Source: Winogradskyella sp. (GTDB lineage Bacteria > Bacteroidota > Bacteroidia > Flavobacteriales > Flavobacteriaceae). From it: 64,000 nt of DNA. Each line of letters opens with the position of its first letter. The first letter of the stretch is position 1. The position numbers and the translations under genes were made by a program. The stretch is from assembly GCA_002722255.1 (NCBI GenBank), contig PBLD01000001.1, positions 1,028,567 through 1,092,566 of the forward strand, in the 5' to 3' direction. The notes beneath the pieces are model-generated. The model searched no databases and was not told the DNA's origin. It saw only the letters and a program-made list of their open reading frames with translations. Shown piece by piece: positions 38,854 through 48,935 of this stretch.

Positions 38854-40929
38854 ATGAATAAAGACATATTAAAAAAAGGGTTTACCAATTTAGTAACCGC
38901 CAAAACAATGGCAGAATTGTATGAAGCCAACTTCAAAGTAGTTTCAAAATACGTGCACGCCACATCACGTGGTCACGAAGCCATTCAGACAGCTTTAGGA
39001 ATGCAATTGTTACCTCAAGATTATGCATTTCCGTATTACAGAGACGATGCAATGTTGTTAGCTTTTGGTATGACACCTTACGATTTAATGCTTCAGGTAT
39101 TAGCTAAAAAAGACGATCCATTTTCTGGTGGAAGAACCTATTATTCACATCCAAGTTTAAAAGATGCTGATAAGCCTAAAATTCCACATCAATCATCAGC
39201 AACAGGTATGCAAGCCATTCCTGCAACTGGTGTTGCGATGGGAATGCAATATTTGGAAAAGCAAGGACTTCAAAATTCAAATGTTGTTCAGAATGATAGC
39301 AAAGAATCGCAATTAAATCCAATTACGGTTTGTAGTTTAGGCGACGCGTCAGTTACCGAAGGTGAAATTGCAGAAGCCTTTCAAATGGCAGCGTTAAAGC
39401 AAATGCCTATTCTATATTTGGTGCAAGACAATGGTTGGGATATTTCAGCAAATGAAGCCGAAACCAGAGCTCAAAATGCTGCAGAATATGCAAAAGGATT
39501 TCACGGATTAGAAGCCATTTCTATTGATGGTGCTAATTTTATTGAAAGCTACGAAGCTCTAGAAAAAGTTATAAAAACCATAAGAGAAGAGCGTCGTCCA
39601 TTTTTGGTGCACGCTAAAGTGCCATTATTGAATCATCATACGTCTGGTGTGCGTATGGAATGGTATCGTGATGACTTGGAAGAAGCAAAGTCTCGTGATC
39701 CATATCCTGTTTTAAAACAGCAAATGTTAGATAATGGTTTCGCTCAAAAAGATATTGATACTATTGAAGCGGAAATAAAAGCGTTGGTTGAAGATGATTT
39801 TCAAAACGCCTTAAAAGCCGAAGATCCAACACCAGAAGATTTATTTACGCACGATTTTGCGCCAACACCAATTACCGAGGAAAAGGGTGAGCGTTCGCCT
39901 GAAGGTGCAGAAAAAGTCGTGATGGTAGATTGTGCCTTATTCGCTGTTGAAGAATTAATGCGAAAGCATAAAGAGTGTTTACTCTATGGACAGGATGTAG
40001 GTGGCCGACTTGGTGGTGTATTTAGAGAAGCGGCAACATTAGCTCAGAAATTTGGAGACGACCGCGTTTTTAATACACCAATCCAAGAAGCTTTTATTGT
40101 AGGTTCAACGGTTGGGATGAGTGCTGTTGGTTTAAAGCCTATTGTTGAGGTTCAGTTTGCAGATTATATTTGGCCAGGACTCAATCAATTATTTACCGAA
40201 GTGAGTCGAAGCTGTTACCTAAGTAACGGAAAATGGCCTGTAAGTATGATTTTGCGTGTGCCAATTGGTGCTTATGGTAGTGGTGGGCCTTATCACTCAT
40301 CTTCAGTAGAAAGTGTTGTGACCAATATTAGTGGTATAAAAATTGCCTATCCAAGTAATGGCGCTGATTTAAAAGGCTTAATGAAAGCAGCATATCACGA
40401 CCCAAATCCAGTAGTTATTTTTGAGCATAAAGGTTTGTACTGGTCTAAAGTACCAGGAACACAAGGTGCAACCTCTGTAGAACCTGCTGAAGACTATGTA
40501 TTGCCTTTTGGAAAAGCTTGGGTATTACAAGAAATCTGGAAGCAAGACGATGTAGAAACGTGTACCATTGTAACCTACGGAATGGGTGTGCATTGGGCAA
40601 TGAATGCTTCGGAAGAATTAGGTTTAAAAGATCAAATAGAAGTCATCGATTTAAGAACATTATATCCTCTAGATGAAGCAACCATAATGAAGTCGGTTAA
40701 GAAAACAGGTAAGTGTTTAGTGGTAACTGAAGAGCCAAGTAACAACAGTTTTGCAAGAGCATTATCTGGGAAAATTCAGGAAGAATGCTTTAGATATTTA
40801 GATGCACCAGTAATGACAATTGGTAGTGAAAATATGCCTGCAATTCCATTGAATTCAACATTAGAACAAACAATGATTCCTTCAACTGAAAAGGTGAAAG
40901 CAAAGATTGAAGCTTTACTTAATTATTAA
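38854..40929 (+). CDS. 2-oxoisovalerate dehydrogenase E1, alpha-beta fusion
   Basis: 691 residues joining E1-alpha (about 1-330; TPP motif GDASVTEGEIAEAF ending in a conserved Asn-Gly) and E1-beta (about 350-691; VGGRLGGVFREAATLAQKFG, PIQEAFIVGSTVGMSAVG, RVPIGAYGSGGPYHSSS). In many bacteria these are separate subunits. It decarboxylates branched-chain 2-oxoacids and passes the acyl group to the E2. Ends at a strong bidirectional terminator. Confidence 0.9.
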   Translation: MNKDILKKGFTNLVTAKTMAELYEANFKVVSKYVHATSRGHEAIQTALGMQLLPQDYAFPYYRDDAMLLAFGMTPYDLMLQVLAKKDDPFSGGRTYYSHPSLKDADKPKIPHQSSATGMQAIPATGVAMGMQYLEKQGLQNSNVVQNDSKESQLNPITVCSLGDASVTEGEIAEAFQMAALKQMPILYLVQDNGWDISANEAETRAQNAAEYAKGFHGLEAISIDGANFIESYEALEKVIKTIREERRPFLVHAKVPLLNHHTSGVRMEWYRDDLEEAKSRDPYPVLKQQMLDNGFAQKDIDTIEAEIKALVEDDFQNALKAEDPTPEDLFTHDFAPTPITEEKGERSPEGAEKVVMVDCALFAVEELMRKHKECLLYGQDVGGRLGGVFREAATLAQKFGDDRVFNTPIQEAFIVGSTVGMSAVGLKPIVEVQFADYIWPGLNQLFTEVSRSCYLSNGKWPVSMILRVPIGAYGSGGPYHSSSVESVVTNISGIKIAYPSNGADLKGLMKAAYHDPNPVVIFEHKGLYWSKVPGTQGATSVEPAEDYVLPFGKAWVLQEIWKQDDVETCTIVTYGMGVHWAMNASEELGLKDQIEVIDLRTLYPLDEATIMKSVKKTGKCLVVTEEPSNNSFARALSGKIQEECFRYLDAPVMTIGSENMPAIPLNSTLEQTMIPSTEKVKAKIEALLNY

Positions 40930-40934
40930 AATAA

Positions 40935-40960
40935 AAAAGCGACTCAATTGAGTCGCTTTT
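40935..40960. terminator. Bidirectional terminator
   Basis: Perfect palindrome AAAAGCGACTCA/TGAGTCGCTTTT with flanking A and T runs, between the convergent E1 and SulP genes. Confidence 0.85.
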
Positions 40961-40963
40961 CTT

Positions 40964-42640
40964 TTATAAATCGTATTCTGAAAGTGGTTTTGTAAATTCT
41001 TCAGGATTAGCAGCCAAATAATAACGAGGATCGTTAATGTCTTCAACAATAACCTCTTTGAACTTAGGGCTAGCTTTATACATTAAAGCTTTACAATCTT
41101 CACTGAGGTGTTTCAGTTTTAAACTTTTACCCGCCGCTTCGTACTTTTTAATTAAATTGAATATCGCTTCCATAGCAGAATGGTCACTAACACGAGACTC
41201 TACAAAATCTATTTCAACGTTTTCAGGATCATTTTTTACATCAAATTTAGAATTAAAACTCTGAATAGACCCAAAGAATAACGGTCCCCAAATTTCGTAA
41301 GTTTTAGTGCCATCTGGTTGCATACGTTTTCGTGCTCTAATCATTGTTGCGTTTTTCCAAGCAAATACTAATGCAGAAATTATTACACCAGCGATAACAG
41401 CTACTGCTAAATCTTTCCAAACGGTAATTGCTGAAACAGCAATAAGTACAATGGCATCAGCAATAGGTATTTTACGAATGATTCTAAAACTAGACCAGGC
41501 AAAGGTTCCGATAACCACCATAAACATAACACCTACCAATGCAGCGATGGGAATTTGCTCGATTAATGGTGCGGCAAATAAAATAAACCCTAATAAAGCT
41601 AATGCGGCAAAAGCACCAGATAAACGACCACGACCACCAGAATCGACATTAATAATCGATTGACCAATCATAGCACAACCACCCATTCCACCAAATAAGC
41701 CATTCAACATATTAGCACTTCCTTGAGCAATACATTCACGATTACCATTTCCTCTGGTTTCGGTGATTTCATCAACAAGATTTAAAGTCATTAATGACTC
41801 AATTAGTCCAACAGCAGCTAAGATGAATGCCGTCGAAATAATGATATCCCAATGTCCTGTCAGTGTTCCGAATAATCCAAAAATTTGATCTTGAAATGTT
41901 GGTAATCCGCCTTCTAAACCTTTACCACCACCTTCTGTAATAAAAGAACCAACAGTGCTCATTTCAATTCCGCCAAAAATAGTGATACAAGCGACAACAA
42001 GGATTGCAACTAAAGCTGCAGGGATTTTTTTGGTGAGTTTAGGTAGTCCATACATAATTCCCATTGTCAATCCAATGAAGCCCATCATTTTCCAAAAAGC
42101 AGCATTTGAGAATAATGCTGAGAACCATTCAGAAGTATTATCAAAAAATGAAATATCCTGCGGTACAGCATTAGGAAATAATTTTAATTGTGATAAGAAT
42201 ATGACAATGGCCAAACCGTTTACAAAGCCCATCATTACAGGATGAGGAATAAGTCTAACAAACTTTCCAAGCTTAAAAACACCTGCCAAAATTTGAATGC
42301 TACCAACAAATAGTAAGGTAATAAAAAGCCATTGAAGCCCAAGGTTTTCAATAGGTGTATCTAAATTAATACCAACTTCATTTCCTTTTTGAATAAGGTG
42401 TACCATAACCACAGCCATTGCGCCAGTAGCACCAGAAATCATTCCTGGTCGACCACCAAACAAAGCGGTAACTATTCCCATCATAAAAGCGCCATACAAT
42501 CCAACTAATGGGTCAACACCAGCAACAAAAGCAAAAGCTACAGCTTCTGGTACTAATGCCAATGCAACAGTAAGGCCAGATAAAATATCGTCTTTAGGGT
42601 TTTGGGTAAAATTCTTTCTTGTAGTTTGACCTAAAATCAT
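40964..42640 (-). CDS. SulP/SLC26-family anion transporter with STAS domain
   Basis: 558 residues. About 11-12 membrane helices to residue ~400 (VPEAVAFAFVAGVDPLVGLY near residue 32; QGSANMLNGLFGGMGGCAMIG near residue 310) and a C-terminal cytosolic STAS domain (VEIDFVESRVSDHSAMEAI). Inner-membrane transporter of sulfate, bicarbonate or another anion; the substrate is not readable from sequence. Confidence 0.9.
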   Translation of the reverse strand: MILGQTTRKNFTQNPKDDILSGLTVALALVPEAVAFAFVAGVDPLVGLYGAFMMGIVTALFGGRPGMISGATGAMAVVMVHLIQKGNEVGINLDTPIENLGLQWLFITLLFVGSIQILAGVFKLGKFVRLIPHPVMMGFVNGLAIVIFLSQLKLFPNAVPQDISFFDNTSEWFSALFSNAAFWKMMGFIGLTMGIMYGLPKLTKKIPAALVAILVVACITIFGGIEMSTVGSFITEGGGKGLEGGLPTFQDQIFGLFGTLTGHWDIIISTAFILAAVGLIESLMTLNLVDEITETRGNGNRECIAQGSANMLNGLFGGMGGCAMIGQSIINVDSGGRGRLSGAFAALALLGFILFAAPLIEQIPIAALVGVMFMVVIGTFAWSSFRIIRKIPIADAIVLIAVSAITVWKDLAVAVIAGVIISALVFAWKNATMIRARKRMQPDGTKTYEIWGPLFFGSIQSFNSKFDVKNDPENVEIDFVESRVSDHSAMEAIFNLIKKYEAAGKSLKLKHLSEDCKALMYKASPKFKEVIVEDINDPRYYLAANPEEFTKPLSEYDL

Positions 42641-42713
42641 AACATTTTCATTTTGAAGTCGCCAAAGATAGAATATTTAGAATAAAAAGAGATTTTGAAA
42701 TTGTAAACAAAAA

Positions 42714-42735
42714 AAGCACTGATTTCTCAGTGCTT
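42714..42735 (-). terminator. Terminator of the DUF4136 lipoprotein gene
   Basis: Stem AAGCACTGA/TCAGTGCTT with a TTTC loop. On the minus strand it is followed by a T-run, just after the stop at 42757. Confidence 0.75.
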
Positions 42736-42756
42736 CCGTTTTTAGATTTTCAATCT

Positions 42757-43317
42757 TTATTTTGATGGAGGAAACTGCTCTAAAGTTTTTGATACAAATT
42801 CTTTGATACGCGCTTCTTTCTTTTCTACATTCTTGGTTACTAAATAGCCAGTTCCGGAGCCTTGCCAAACCAATTCTTTTTTGTTGGCATCGATAAAGTC
42901 AATAAATAACATGCCTTCGGTTGTGGTTGAGACATTACTGCCTCCCCAGCCAAAACCAGGTCCCCAGCCCCAACCCCAACGGTTGAAACCTCCCCAGCCC
43001 CAAGCACCAGCACCCCAAGCATTATTATATACGTCTACGCGTTGATTTGATTTGGTGAAGATACTCACTAACATATCCGGATTTTCGGATTTAGTCATGC
43101 CTTTTGCAAGTAGTTCTGCTTCAATAGCTCTAAGGATACGTCTTTTGTCAATATCACTTATTTCTGCCTTATCAATTCCTGGTTTAAAAAACGCAAAGGT
43201 TTTGTATTGGTCAAAATTAGCCTCTCTGTCATAATCTGCAGCTACTCTCACAGAGCTACAAGACGATAGAAGGATGGCTAAAACTAAAATCGGAGTAAAT
43301 TTGAGTAGTTTCTTCAT
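42757..43317 (-). CDS. DUF4136 lipoprotein
   Basis: 186 residues with lipobox LAILLSSCSSVRVAADYD (the usual DUF4136 opening), then YDREANFDQYKTFAFF. A Trp/Gly-rich stretch (about 98-122, repeats of WGWG and GGFNRWGWG) sits in the middle, followed by TTEGMLFIDFIDANKKELVW. Probably anchored to the envelope; function unknown. Single-gene unit with its own terminator, 11 bases after hutU. Confidence 0.85.
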   Translation of the reverse strand: MKKLLKFTPILVLAILLSSCSSVRVAADYDREANFDQYKTFAFFKPGIDKAEISDIDKRRILRAIEAELLAKGMTKSENPDMLVSIFTKSNQRVDVYNNAWGAGAWGWGGFNRWGWGWGPGFGWGGSNVSTTTEGMLFIDFIDANKKELVWQGSGTGYLVTKNVEKKEARIKEFVSKTLEQFPPSK

Positions 43318-43328
43318 ATCACTTTTTT

Positions 43329-45338
43329 TTAAATGTTTTCTAAAAGATCATCATCAACAGTATTTGGTAATGTTACTTTTAAATTTGGTTCAGTTTCCAT
43401 AGCTCGTTTTATCGCGAAAACCGCACCTTCATTCCTTGCCCAGCTTCTTCTTGAGATACCATTATTTACATCCCAAAATAGCATTTGTTTGAGACGTGTT
43501 GATGCTTCTTTAGTACCATCAAGAACCATGCCGAAACCACCATTGATAACTTCTCCCCAGCCAACACCACCACCATTATGGATGCTTACCCAAGTGGCTC
43601 CTCTAAAACTATCACCTATAACATTGTGTATAGCCATATCTGAAGTAAAACGAGAACCATCATAAATATTACTGGTTTCACGATAGGGTGAATCTGTCCC
43701 AGAAACATCATGATGATCACGTCCTAGAACTACGTAGCCTATTTCTCCTTTTGCAATTGCATCGTTGAAAGCTTGGGCAATTTTCATTCGACCTTCGGCA
43801 TCTGCATATAATATTCTGGCTTGTGAGCCAACGACTAATTTATTTTCTTGAGCACCTTTAATCCACTGAATATTATCAGCCATTTGTTGTTGGATTTCTT
43901 CAGGTGAATTTTTCATAATTTCCTCTAAAACTTCGCAAGCAATAGCGTCGGTTTTTGCCAGATCTTCTGGTTTACCCGAAGCACAAACCCAACGGAATGG
44001 ACCAAAACCGTAATCAAAACACATTGGTCCCATAATATCTTGCACGTAACTTGGATACTTGAATTCGCGACCTATAGTTGGGTTTTCAGACATTATATCA
44101 GCTCCAGCACGAGAAGCTTCAAGTAAGAAAGCGTTTCCGTAATCAAAGAAATAAGTTCCTTTCTCTGTATGTTTATTAATTGCAGTTGCATGACGACGTA
44201 AGCTTTCCTGAACTTTAGTTTTGAATAGGTCTGGGTTATTAGCCATCATGTCGTTAGCATCTTCAAAAGATAATTCAACAGGGTAATAGCCACCAGCCCA
44301 AGGGTTGTGAAGAGAGGTTTGGTCGCTACCTAAATCAATATGAATATTAGATTCATCAAATTTTTCCCAGACTTCAACAACATTTCCTAGGTATGCAATT
44401 GATATCGTCTCCTTATTTGTCTGTGCTTTTTGTACTCGTGCTACTAATTCATCTAAGTCGGTGATTTTTTCATCAATCCAACCTTGGTCTAATCGTATTT
44501 GAGTGATTTTAGGATTCACTTCTGCGCAAATCGTAATACAACCAGCAATGTTACCAGCTTTTGGTTGTGCGCCAGACATGCCACCTAAACCAGAGGTAAC
44601 AAAAATGTGTCCTTTAGGTGATTTGTTTATTTTTCTAAATCCGTTTAAAACGGTTATTGTTGTACCGTGAACAATGCCTTGAGGTCCAATATACATGTAG
44701 CTTCCGGCTGTCATCTGTCCGTATTGTGTAACACCTAAAGCGTTGAATTTTTCCCAATCATCCGGTTTAGAATAGTTAGGAATCATCATGCCGTTGGTAA
44801 CAACCACTCTTGGTGCTTCTTTGTGAGAAGGAAATAAACCCATAGGATGGCCAGAATACATCACGAGTGTTTGCTCGTCATTCATTTCAGCCAAATATTT
44901 CATTGTAAGTCTGTACTGTGCCCAATTTGAAAATACAGCTCCATTGCCACCATAAGTAATTAATTCGTGTGGATGTTGTGCTACAGCATAGTCCAAATTG
45001 TTCTGAATCATTAGCATAATCGCGGCAGCTTGCTTTGATTTTGCAGGATACTCGTCAATTGGTCTTGCATACATTTTGTAATCAGGACGAAAACGGTACA
45101 TGTAGATACGACCATATTTGTCTAATTCTTCCTTAAATTCAGGGAGTAGAGTACTGTGGTGTTTTTTATCAAAATAACGCAATGCATTTCTAAGTGCTAG
45201 TTTTTCTTCTTCTGGAGATAGAATAGCTTTTCTTTTAGGAGCATGATTTATATTCGGATCATAGGCTTTTGGTTGAGGTAAGGTATTGGGTATACCTTCT
45301 AAAATCTGATCCTTAAATGATATTTCTGTTACTTGCAT
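43329..45338 (-). CDS. hutU: Urocanate hydratase
   Basis: 669 residues, the longer Bacteroidota/eukaryote-type urocanase (classical bacterial forms are about 555). Uses tightly bound NAD to hydrate urocanate in histidine breakdown. Recognisable: YGGNGAVFSNWAQYRLTMKY, MYIGPQGIVHGTT, GLGGMSGAQPKAGNIAGC and GRDHHDVSGTDSPYRET. No hutH, hutI or hutG nearby. Its ATG shares one base with the upstream DUF5522 stop (TAATG). Confidence 0.93.
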   Translation of the reverse strand: MQVTEISFKDQILEGIPNTLPQPKAYDPNINHAPKRKAILSPEEEKLALRNALRYFDKKHHSTLLPEFKEELDKYGRIYMYRFRPDYKMYARPIDEYPAKSKQAAAIMLMIQNNLDYAVAQHPHELITYGGNGAVFSNWAQYRLTMKYLAEMNDEQTLVMYSGHPMGLFPSHKEAPRVVVTNGMMIPNYSKPDDWEKFNALGVTQYGQMTAGSYMYIGPQGIVHGTTITVLNGFRKINKSPKGHIFVTSGLGGMSGAQPKAGNIAGCITICAEVNPKITQIRLDQGWIDEKITDLDELVARVQKAQTNKETISIAYLGNVVEVWEKFDESNIHIDLGSDQTSLHNPWAGGYYPVELSFEDANDMMANNPDLFKTKVQESLRRHATAINKHTEKGTYFFDYGNAFLLEASRAGADIMSENPTIGREFKYPSYVQDIMGPMCFDYGFGPFRWVCASGKPEDLAKTDAIACEVLEEIMKNSPEEIQQQMADNIQWIKGAQENKLVVGSQARILYADAEGRMKIAQAFNDAIAKGEIGYVVLGRDHHDVSGTDSPYRETSNIYDGSRFTSDMAIHNVIGDSFRGATWVSIHNGGGVGWGEVINGGFGMVLDGTKEASTRLKQMLFWDVNNGISRRSWARNEGAVFAIKRAMETEPNLKVTLPNTVDDDLLENI

Positions 45339-45499
45339 TATTTCTTCTTTAATTTTTCTTTGTTAAATCCGTAAGGGCAATGTCTGCAACCACTTTCGCA
45401 ACAGTAGCCACGTTTTAGGTGGTATTGTTCTGTAAAACAACGATAACCTTCTGGAGTTAAGTAGTAATCGCCTTCTTCTATTGGGACATATTTTTTCAT
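45338..45499 (-). CDS. DUF5522 small cysteine-rich protein (53 aa)
   Basis: 53 residues starting MKKYVPIEEGDYYLTPEGYR, with the four-Cys cluster GYCCESGCRHCPYGF that defines DUF5522. It may bind a metal; function unknown. Overlaps hutU by one base, so probably co-translated. A -7 box lies 6 bases upstream. Confidence 0.82.
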   Translation of the reverse strand: MKKYVPIEEGDYYLTPEGYRCFTEQYHLKRGYCCESGCRHCPYGFNKEKLKKK

Positions 45500-45505
45500 G
45501 TCTCA

Positions 45506-45513
45506 CAAAGATA
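45506..45513 (-). promoter_or_regulatory. -7 box of DUF5522-hutU
   Basis: Minus-strand TATCTTTG (plus CAAAGATA), matching TAnnTTTG, directly before the DUF5522 start. Confidence 0.45.
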
Positions 45514-45536
45514 ATGTAATTTGGATTGATTTTTGA

Positions 45537-45872
45537 ATGGACACTGTTGTGATATTAGTTTCAAAATATTTAGTTCCTGATGGTTATATAGGTTTAACCT
45601 TGTTTCCTTTTGTGATTCTGAAAGATAAATCATTGAAGACGAATGAGGTATTAATTAATCATGAAAAAATTCATTTAAGACAACAGTTAGAGTTATTGGT
45701 ACTTCCCTTTTTTGTGATTTATTTCATTGAATTTTTTATTCAATTAATACGATATAAAAATTGGAATTTAGCTTATAGAAATATTTCATTTGAACGAGAA
45801 GCTTATACAAATGAAAGCGACTTTAGCTACTTGAAAAGAAAATCGTTTTTTAGTTTTACGCGCTATTATTAG
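45537..45872 (+). CDS. Small membrane protein with HExxH motif
   Basis: 111 residues. Hydrophobic segments at about 12-28 and 45-68. Between them is INHEKIHLRQQLELL, an HExxH zinc-metallopeptidase motif, and downstream FEREAY could give the third ligand (Glu). It resembles a stripped-down M56/BlaR-type peptidase core. The gene is followed 7 bases later by a PLP enzyme. Confidence 0.75.
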   Translation: MDTVVILVSKYLVPDGYIGLTLFPFVILKDKSLKTNEVLINHEKIHLRQQLELLVLPFFVIYFIEFFIQLIRYKNWNLAYRNISFEREAYTNESDFSYLKRKSFFSFTRYY

Positions 45873-45879
45873 AATTTAA

Positions 45880-46785
45880 ATGTTAGAAATTAATACTGTA
45901 AATAATCAGTTTTTAGAATTAAATAACAGTACTGTTCAATTGGCTCTAAAACCTGAGTATCTCATACATACTTTTATTTCAGGAAATAAGTATAGAAAGC
46001 TGAAATATAATCTTGAAAAAGCTAAAGATCTTAAGAACGATACTATATTAAGTTTTGGTGGTGCTTATTCAAATCATATTGCAGCAACCGCATATGCAGG
46101 TAAGTTTTATGGATTTAGAACAGTTGGTATTATAAGAGGCGAGGAGTTAGTTGATAAGGTAGACTCTAATCCTACATTAAAGTTTGCGAAAGGTTGTGGG
46201 ATGCAATTCAAATTTGTGGATAGAGAAACGTATAGACATAAGACAGAAGTTGACTTTGTTGATAGTCTAAAAGCAGAGTTTGGTGACTTTTATTTAGTGC
46301 CAGAAGGCGGAACAAATCTTTTAGCTGTGCAAGGTTGCGAGGAAATTTTAAATGAAAATGATTCTGATTTTGATTTTATTTGCTGCAGTATTGGTACAGG
46401 TGGTACAATTTCAGGTGTAATAAATGCTTCAAAATCACACCTGAAAATATTAGGTTTTCCTGCATTGAAAGGTGATTTTATCCGAGAGGATATTCGTAAA
46501 TTTGCAACAAAGGACAATTGGGATTTAATAACGGATTACCATTTTGGAGGTTATGGGAAAATAAAGCCAGAATTAATCACGTTTATTAATGACTTTAAAA
46601 AGAGATACGATGTTCCTTTAGATCCTATATATACTGGCAAAATGATGTATGGTATTTTTGATTTGATGGAGAAACAGTTTTTTCCAAAGGACGCAAAAAT
46701 ATTAGCAATTCATACAGGTGGTTTGCAAGGTATAGAAGGGATGAATATAACATTGAAACGAAAAGGATGGCCTCTAATAAAATAG
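45880..46785 (+). CDS. PLP-dependent D-cysteine desulfhydrase / ACC deaminase family
   Basis: 301 residues, fold-type II. The PLP lysine is in SGNKYRKLKYNL (near residue 37); SFGGAYSNHIAATAYAG and CSIGTGGTISGVINAS are family motifs. The family acts on D-cysteine or 1-aminocyclopropane-1-carboxylate; desulfhydrase is the commoner function. The end overlaps the glucosaminidase start by 19 bases. Confidence 0.85.
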   Translation: MLEINTVNNQFLELNNSTVQLALKPEYLIHTFISGNKYRKLKYNLEKAKDLKNDTILSFGGAYSNHIAATAYAGKFYGFRTVGIIRGEELVDKVDSNPTLKFAKGCGMQFKFVDRETYRHKTEVDFVDSLKAEFGDFYLVPEGGTNLLAVQGCEEILNENDSDFDFICCSIGTGGTISGVINASKSHLKILGFPALKGDFIREDIRKFATKDNWDLITDYHFGGYGKIKPELITFINDFKKRYDVPLDPIYTGKMMYGIFDLMEKQFFPKDAKILAIHTGGLQGIEGMNITLKRKGWPLIK

Positions 46786-47597
46786 AAATTAAATTTAAAC
46801 ATATCGCCTTAGTTGCAGCTTTAGTTGTGTTTTCTTGTGGACCAAAAAAAGGAATTGTAACCAAAAAAAGACAGCAGAAAGAAAAAGTAGAAACCGTTGA
46901 GGTTGTAAAAACTGAGAAACCAGAAGAAGTTAAAACTCCTGAGATAGAAGCAGAAGTTAAGCCACCATCTTCTACGGCTGTATATATTGCAACTTATGCA
47001 GATATAGCAAAAGAAGAAATGCGTAGGTATAAAATACCAGCAAGTATTACATTGGCTCAGGGAATTTTAGAGTCTGCATCTGGAAAAGGAAGATTAGCTG
47101 TAAAAGCTAATAATCATTTTGGGATAAAATGCCATGGTTGGACTGGAGCAAAAATCTACCATGATGATGATCGATCTCAAGAATGTTTCAGGAAATATAA
47201 AGAAGCGAAGTCTTCCTATGAAGATCATTCTAAGTTTTTAACAGGACGAGGTCGTTATGCCGATTTATTCAAATTAAAGCAAGATGATTATAAAGGCTGG
47301 GCCAGAGGTTTAAAAAAAGCTGGCTATGCTACTGATAGAAAATATCCAGATAAACTTATTAGTCTAATTGAACGTTACAAGCTTTATGAGTATGATGAGG
47401 AAGTTTTGGGTTCAAAAAAAGATGAGATTAAAATTGTTAGAGTCAATAGCGGAACAAAGATACATATAGTAGAAAAGGGAGATACATTATATTCCTTGTC
47501 TAAACGCTACAATACAACTGTAGATGCTATAAAAAGTACAAACAGATTGAGTTCTAACTCGCTTGCTATTGGTCAAGAATTAAAGATTCCAAATTAA
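46767..47597 (+). CDS. Peptidoglycan glucosaminidase lipoprotein with LysM domain
   Basis: 276 residues. Lipoprotein signal ([10 protein letters not shown]), a Lys/Glu/Val-rich linker (about 30-70), a GH73-type glucosaminidase domain (about 75-205; [20 protein letters not shown] with the catalytic Glu, [29 protein letters not shown]) and a C-terminal LysM (about 230-275; [20 protein letters not shown]). It cleaves cell-wall glycan for remodelling. Confidence 0.9.
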   Translation: MASNKIEIKFKHIALVAALVVFSCGPKKGIVTKKRQQKEKVETVEVVKTEKPEEVKTPEIEAEVKPPSSTAVYIATYADIAKEEMRRYKIPASITLAQGILESASGKGRLAVKANNHFGIKCHGWTGAKIYHDDDRSQECFRKYKEAKSSYEDHSKFLTGRGRYADLFKLKQDDYKGWARGLKKAGYATDRKYPDKLISLIERYKLYEYDEEVLGSKKDEIKIVRVNSGTKIHIVEKGDTLYSLSKRYNTTVDAIKSTNRLSSNSLAIGQELKIPN

Positions 47598-47599
47598 AT

Positions 47600-48886
47600 A
47601 TGTTATATCAAAGAAGTAGTGCTTTGTTTAAAGAAGCACAACAAGTAATTCCTGGAGGTGTAAATTCTCCTGTTAGAGCGTTTAAAGCTGTTGGTGGTAC
47701 ACCAATTTTTGCAAAATCAGCAAAAGGGGCTTACGTCTATGACGAAGATGGAAACCGTTTTATAGATTATATTAATTCTTGGGGACCAATGTTGTTGGGT
47801 CATGCTTTTCAGCCAGTTGTTGATGCTGTAATAGAGAAAACTAAAGAAGGAACTTCTTTTGGGATGCCAACAGCACTAGAAACAGAGATTGCAGAATTAG
47901 CTGTTTCTATGGTGCCTAATATTGATAAAATCCGTTTTGTAAACTCTGGTACAGAGGCTTGTATGAGTGCTATTCGCTTGGCACGAGGCTACACCAAAAA
48001 AGATAAAATTATAAAATTTGCAGGTTGCTATCATGGACATAGTGATTCTTTTTTAATTGCAGCAGGTAGTGGTGCTGTTACGTTTGGTACTCCAAATAGT
48101 CCAGGCGTAACACAAGGTACCGCTAAGGATACGTTGTTGGCTACTTACAATGATATTGAAAATGTAAAATCATTAGTTGAAGCAAATAAAGGTGAGATAG
48201 CAGCTATAATTGTGGAGCCAGTGGCAGGCAACATGGGTTGTATACCTCCGGTTGAAGGCTTTTTAGAGGGCTTAAGAGCGGTTTGCGATGCTAATGATAT
48301 GCTGTTGATTTTTGATGAAGTGATGACAGGTTTTAGGCTTGCAAACGGAGGTGTACAAGAGCTAAAAGGAATTAATGCAGATATCGTATGTTTTGGTAAA
48401 GTAGTCGGTGGTGGCTTGCCTGTTGGTGCTTTTGCCTCAAGAAACGAAGTAATGAATCATTTAGCTCCTTTAGGTCCTGTTTACCAAGCCGGAACTTTAA
48501 GCGGAAATCCTTTAGCAATGGCAGCGGGATTAGCCATGCTTAAGGCAATTAAAACAGACAAGGGACTAATGAATAGGCTAGAGGAGAAAACAAAATATCT
48601 TCACAATGGTATAGCTGAAGCTTTAAACAAAAATAATGTAACACATAGTATCAATAGAATAGGCTCAATGATTTCTGTTCACTTTTCTGATGAGCCTGTT
48701 TTGGATTTTGAAAGTGCTGCAAAAGGAAATAATGAAACTTTTAAGAAATTCTTTCATGGCATGTTGAGTAAGGGAATTTATATAGCACCTAGTGCTTTTG
48801 AAACCTGGTTTATCACAGATGCCTTAACCTATCAAGATTTAAATGAAACCATTGCAGCTGTTGAGGAAGTTGCAAAAGAGTTGTAA
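47600..48886 (+). CDS. hemL: Glutamate-1-semialdehyde 2,1-aminomutase
   Basis: 428 residues. Class III PLP aminomutase that makes 5-aminolevulinate in tetrapyrrole synthesis. [18 protein letters not shown] at the N-terminus, [30 protein letters not shown] and the PLP lysine in [15 protein letters not shown] are diagnostic. Starts 2 bases after the glucosaminidase stop. Ends at a strong terminator. Confidence 0.94.
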   Translation: MLYQRSSALFKEAQQVIPGGVNSPVRAFKAVGGTPIFAKSAKGAYVYDEDGNRFIDYINSWGPMLLGHAFQPVVDAVIEKTKEGTSFGMPTALETEIAELAVSMVPNIDKIRFVNSGTEACMSAIRLARGYTKKDKIIKFAGCYHGHSDSFLIAAGSGAVTFGTPNSPGVTQGTAKDTLLATYNDIENVKSLVEANKGEIAAIIVEPVAGNMGCIPPVEGFLEGLRAVCDANDMLLIFDEVMTGFRLANGGVQELKGINADIVCFGKVVGGGLPVGAFASRNEVMNHLAPLGPVYQAGTLSGNPLAMAAGLAMLKAIKTDKGLMNRLEEKTKYLHNGIAEALNKNNVTHSINRIGSMISVHFSDEPVLDFESAAKGNNETFKKFFHGMLSKGIYIAPSAFETWFITDALTYQDLNETIAAVEEVAKEL

Positions 48887-48887
48887 C

Positions 48888-48919
48888 AAAAAAAGCTTCG
48901 CAATTGCGAAGCTTTTTTT
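48888..48919. terminator. Bidirectional terminator after hemL
   Basis: Perfect palindrome: A-run, AGCTTCGCAATTGCGAAGCT, T-run. Serves hemL and the convergent small gene. Confidence 0.85.
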
Positions 48920-48935
48920 GTTGTATATCTTAATC

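Noticed and set aside
41307..41663. 118-codon plus-strand frame opposite the SulP gene
   Set aside because: Antisense shadow of a strongly conserved transporter; composition reflects the complementary codons.
42950..43020. Tandem nucleotide repeat in the DUF4136 gene
   Set aside because: It is a codon-level Trp/Gly-rich stretch rather than an exact DNA tandem repeat; not separately notable.
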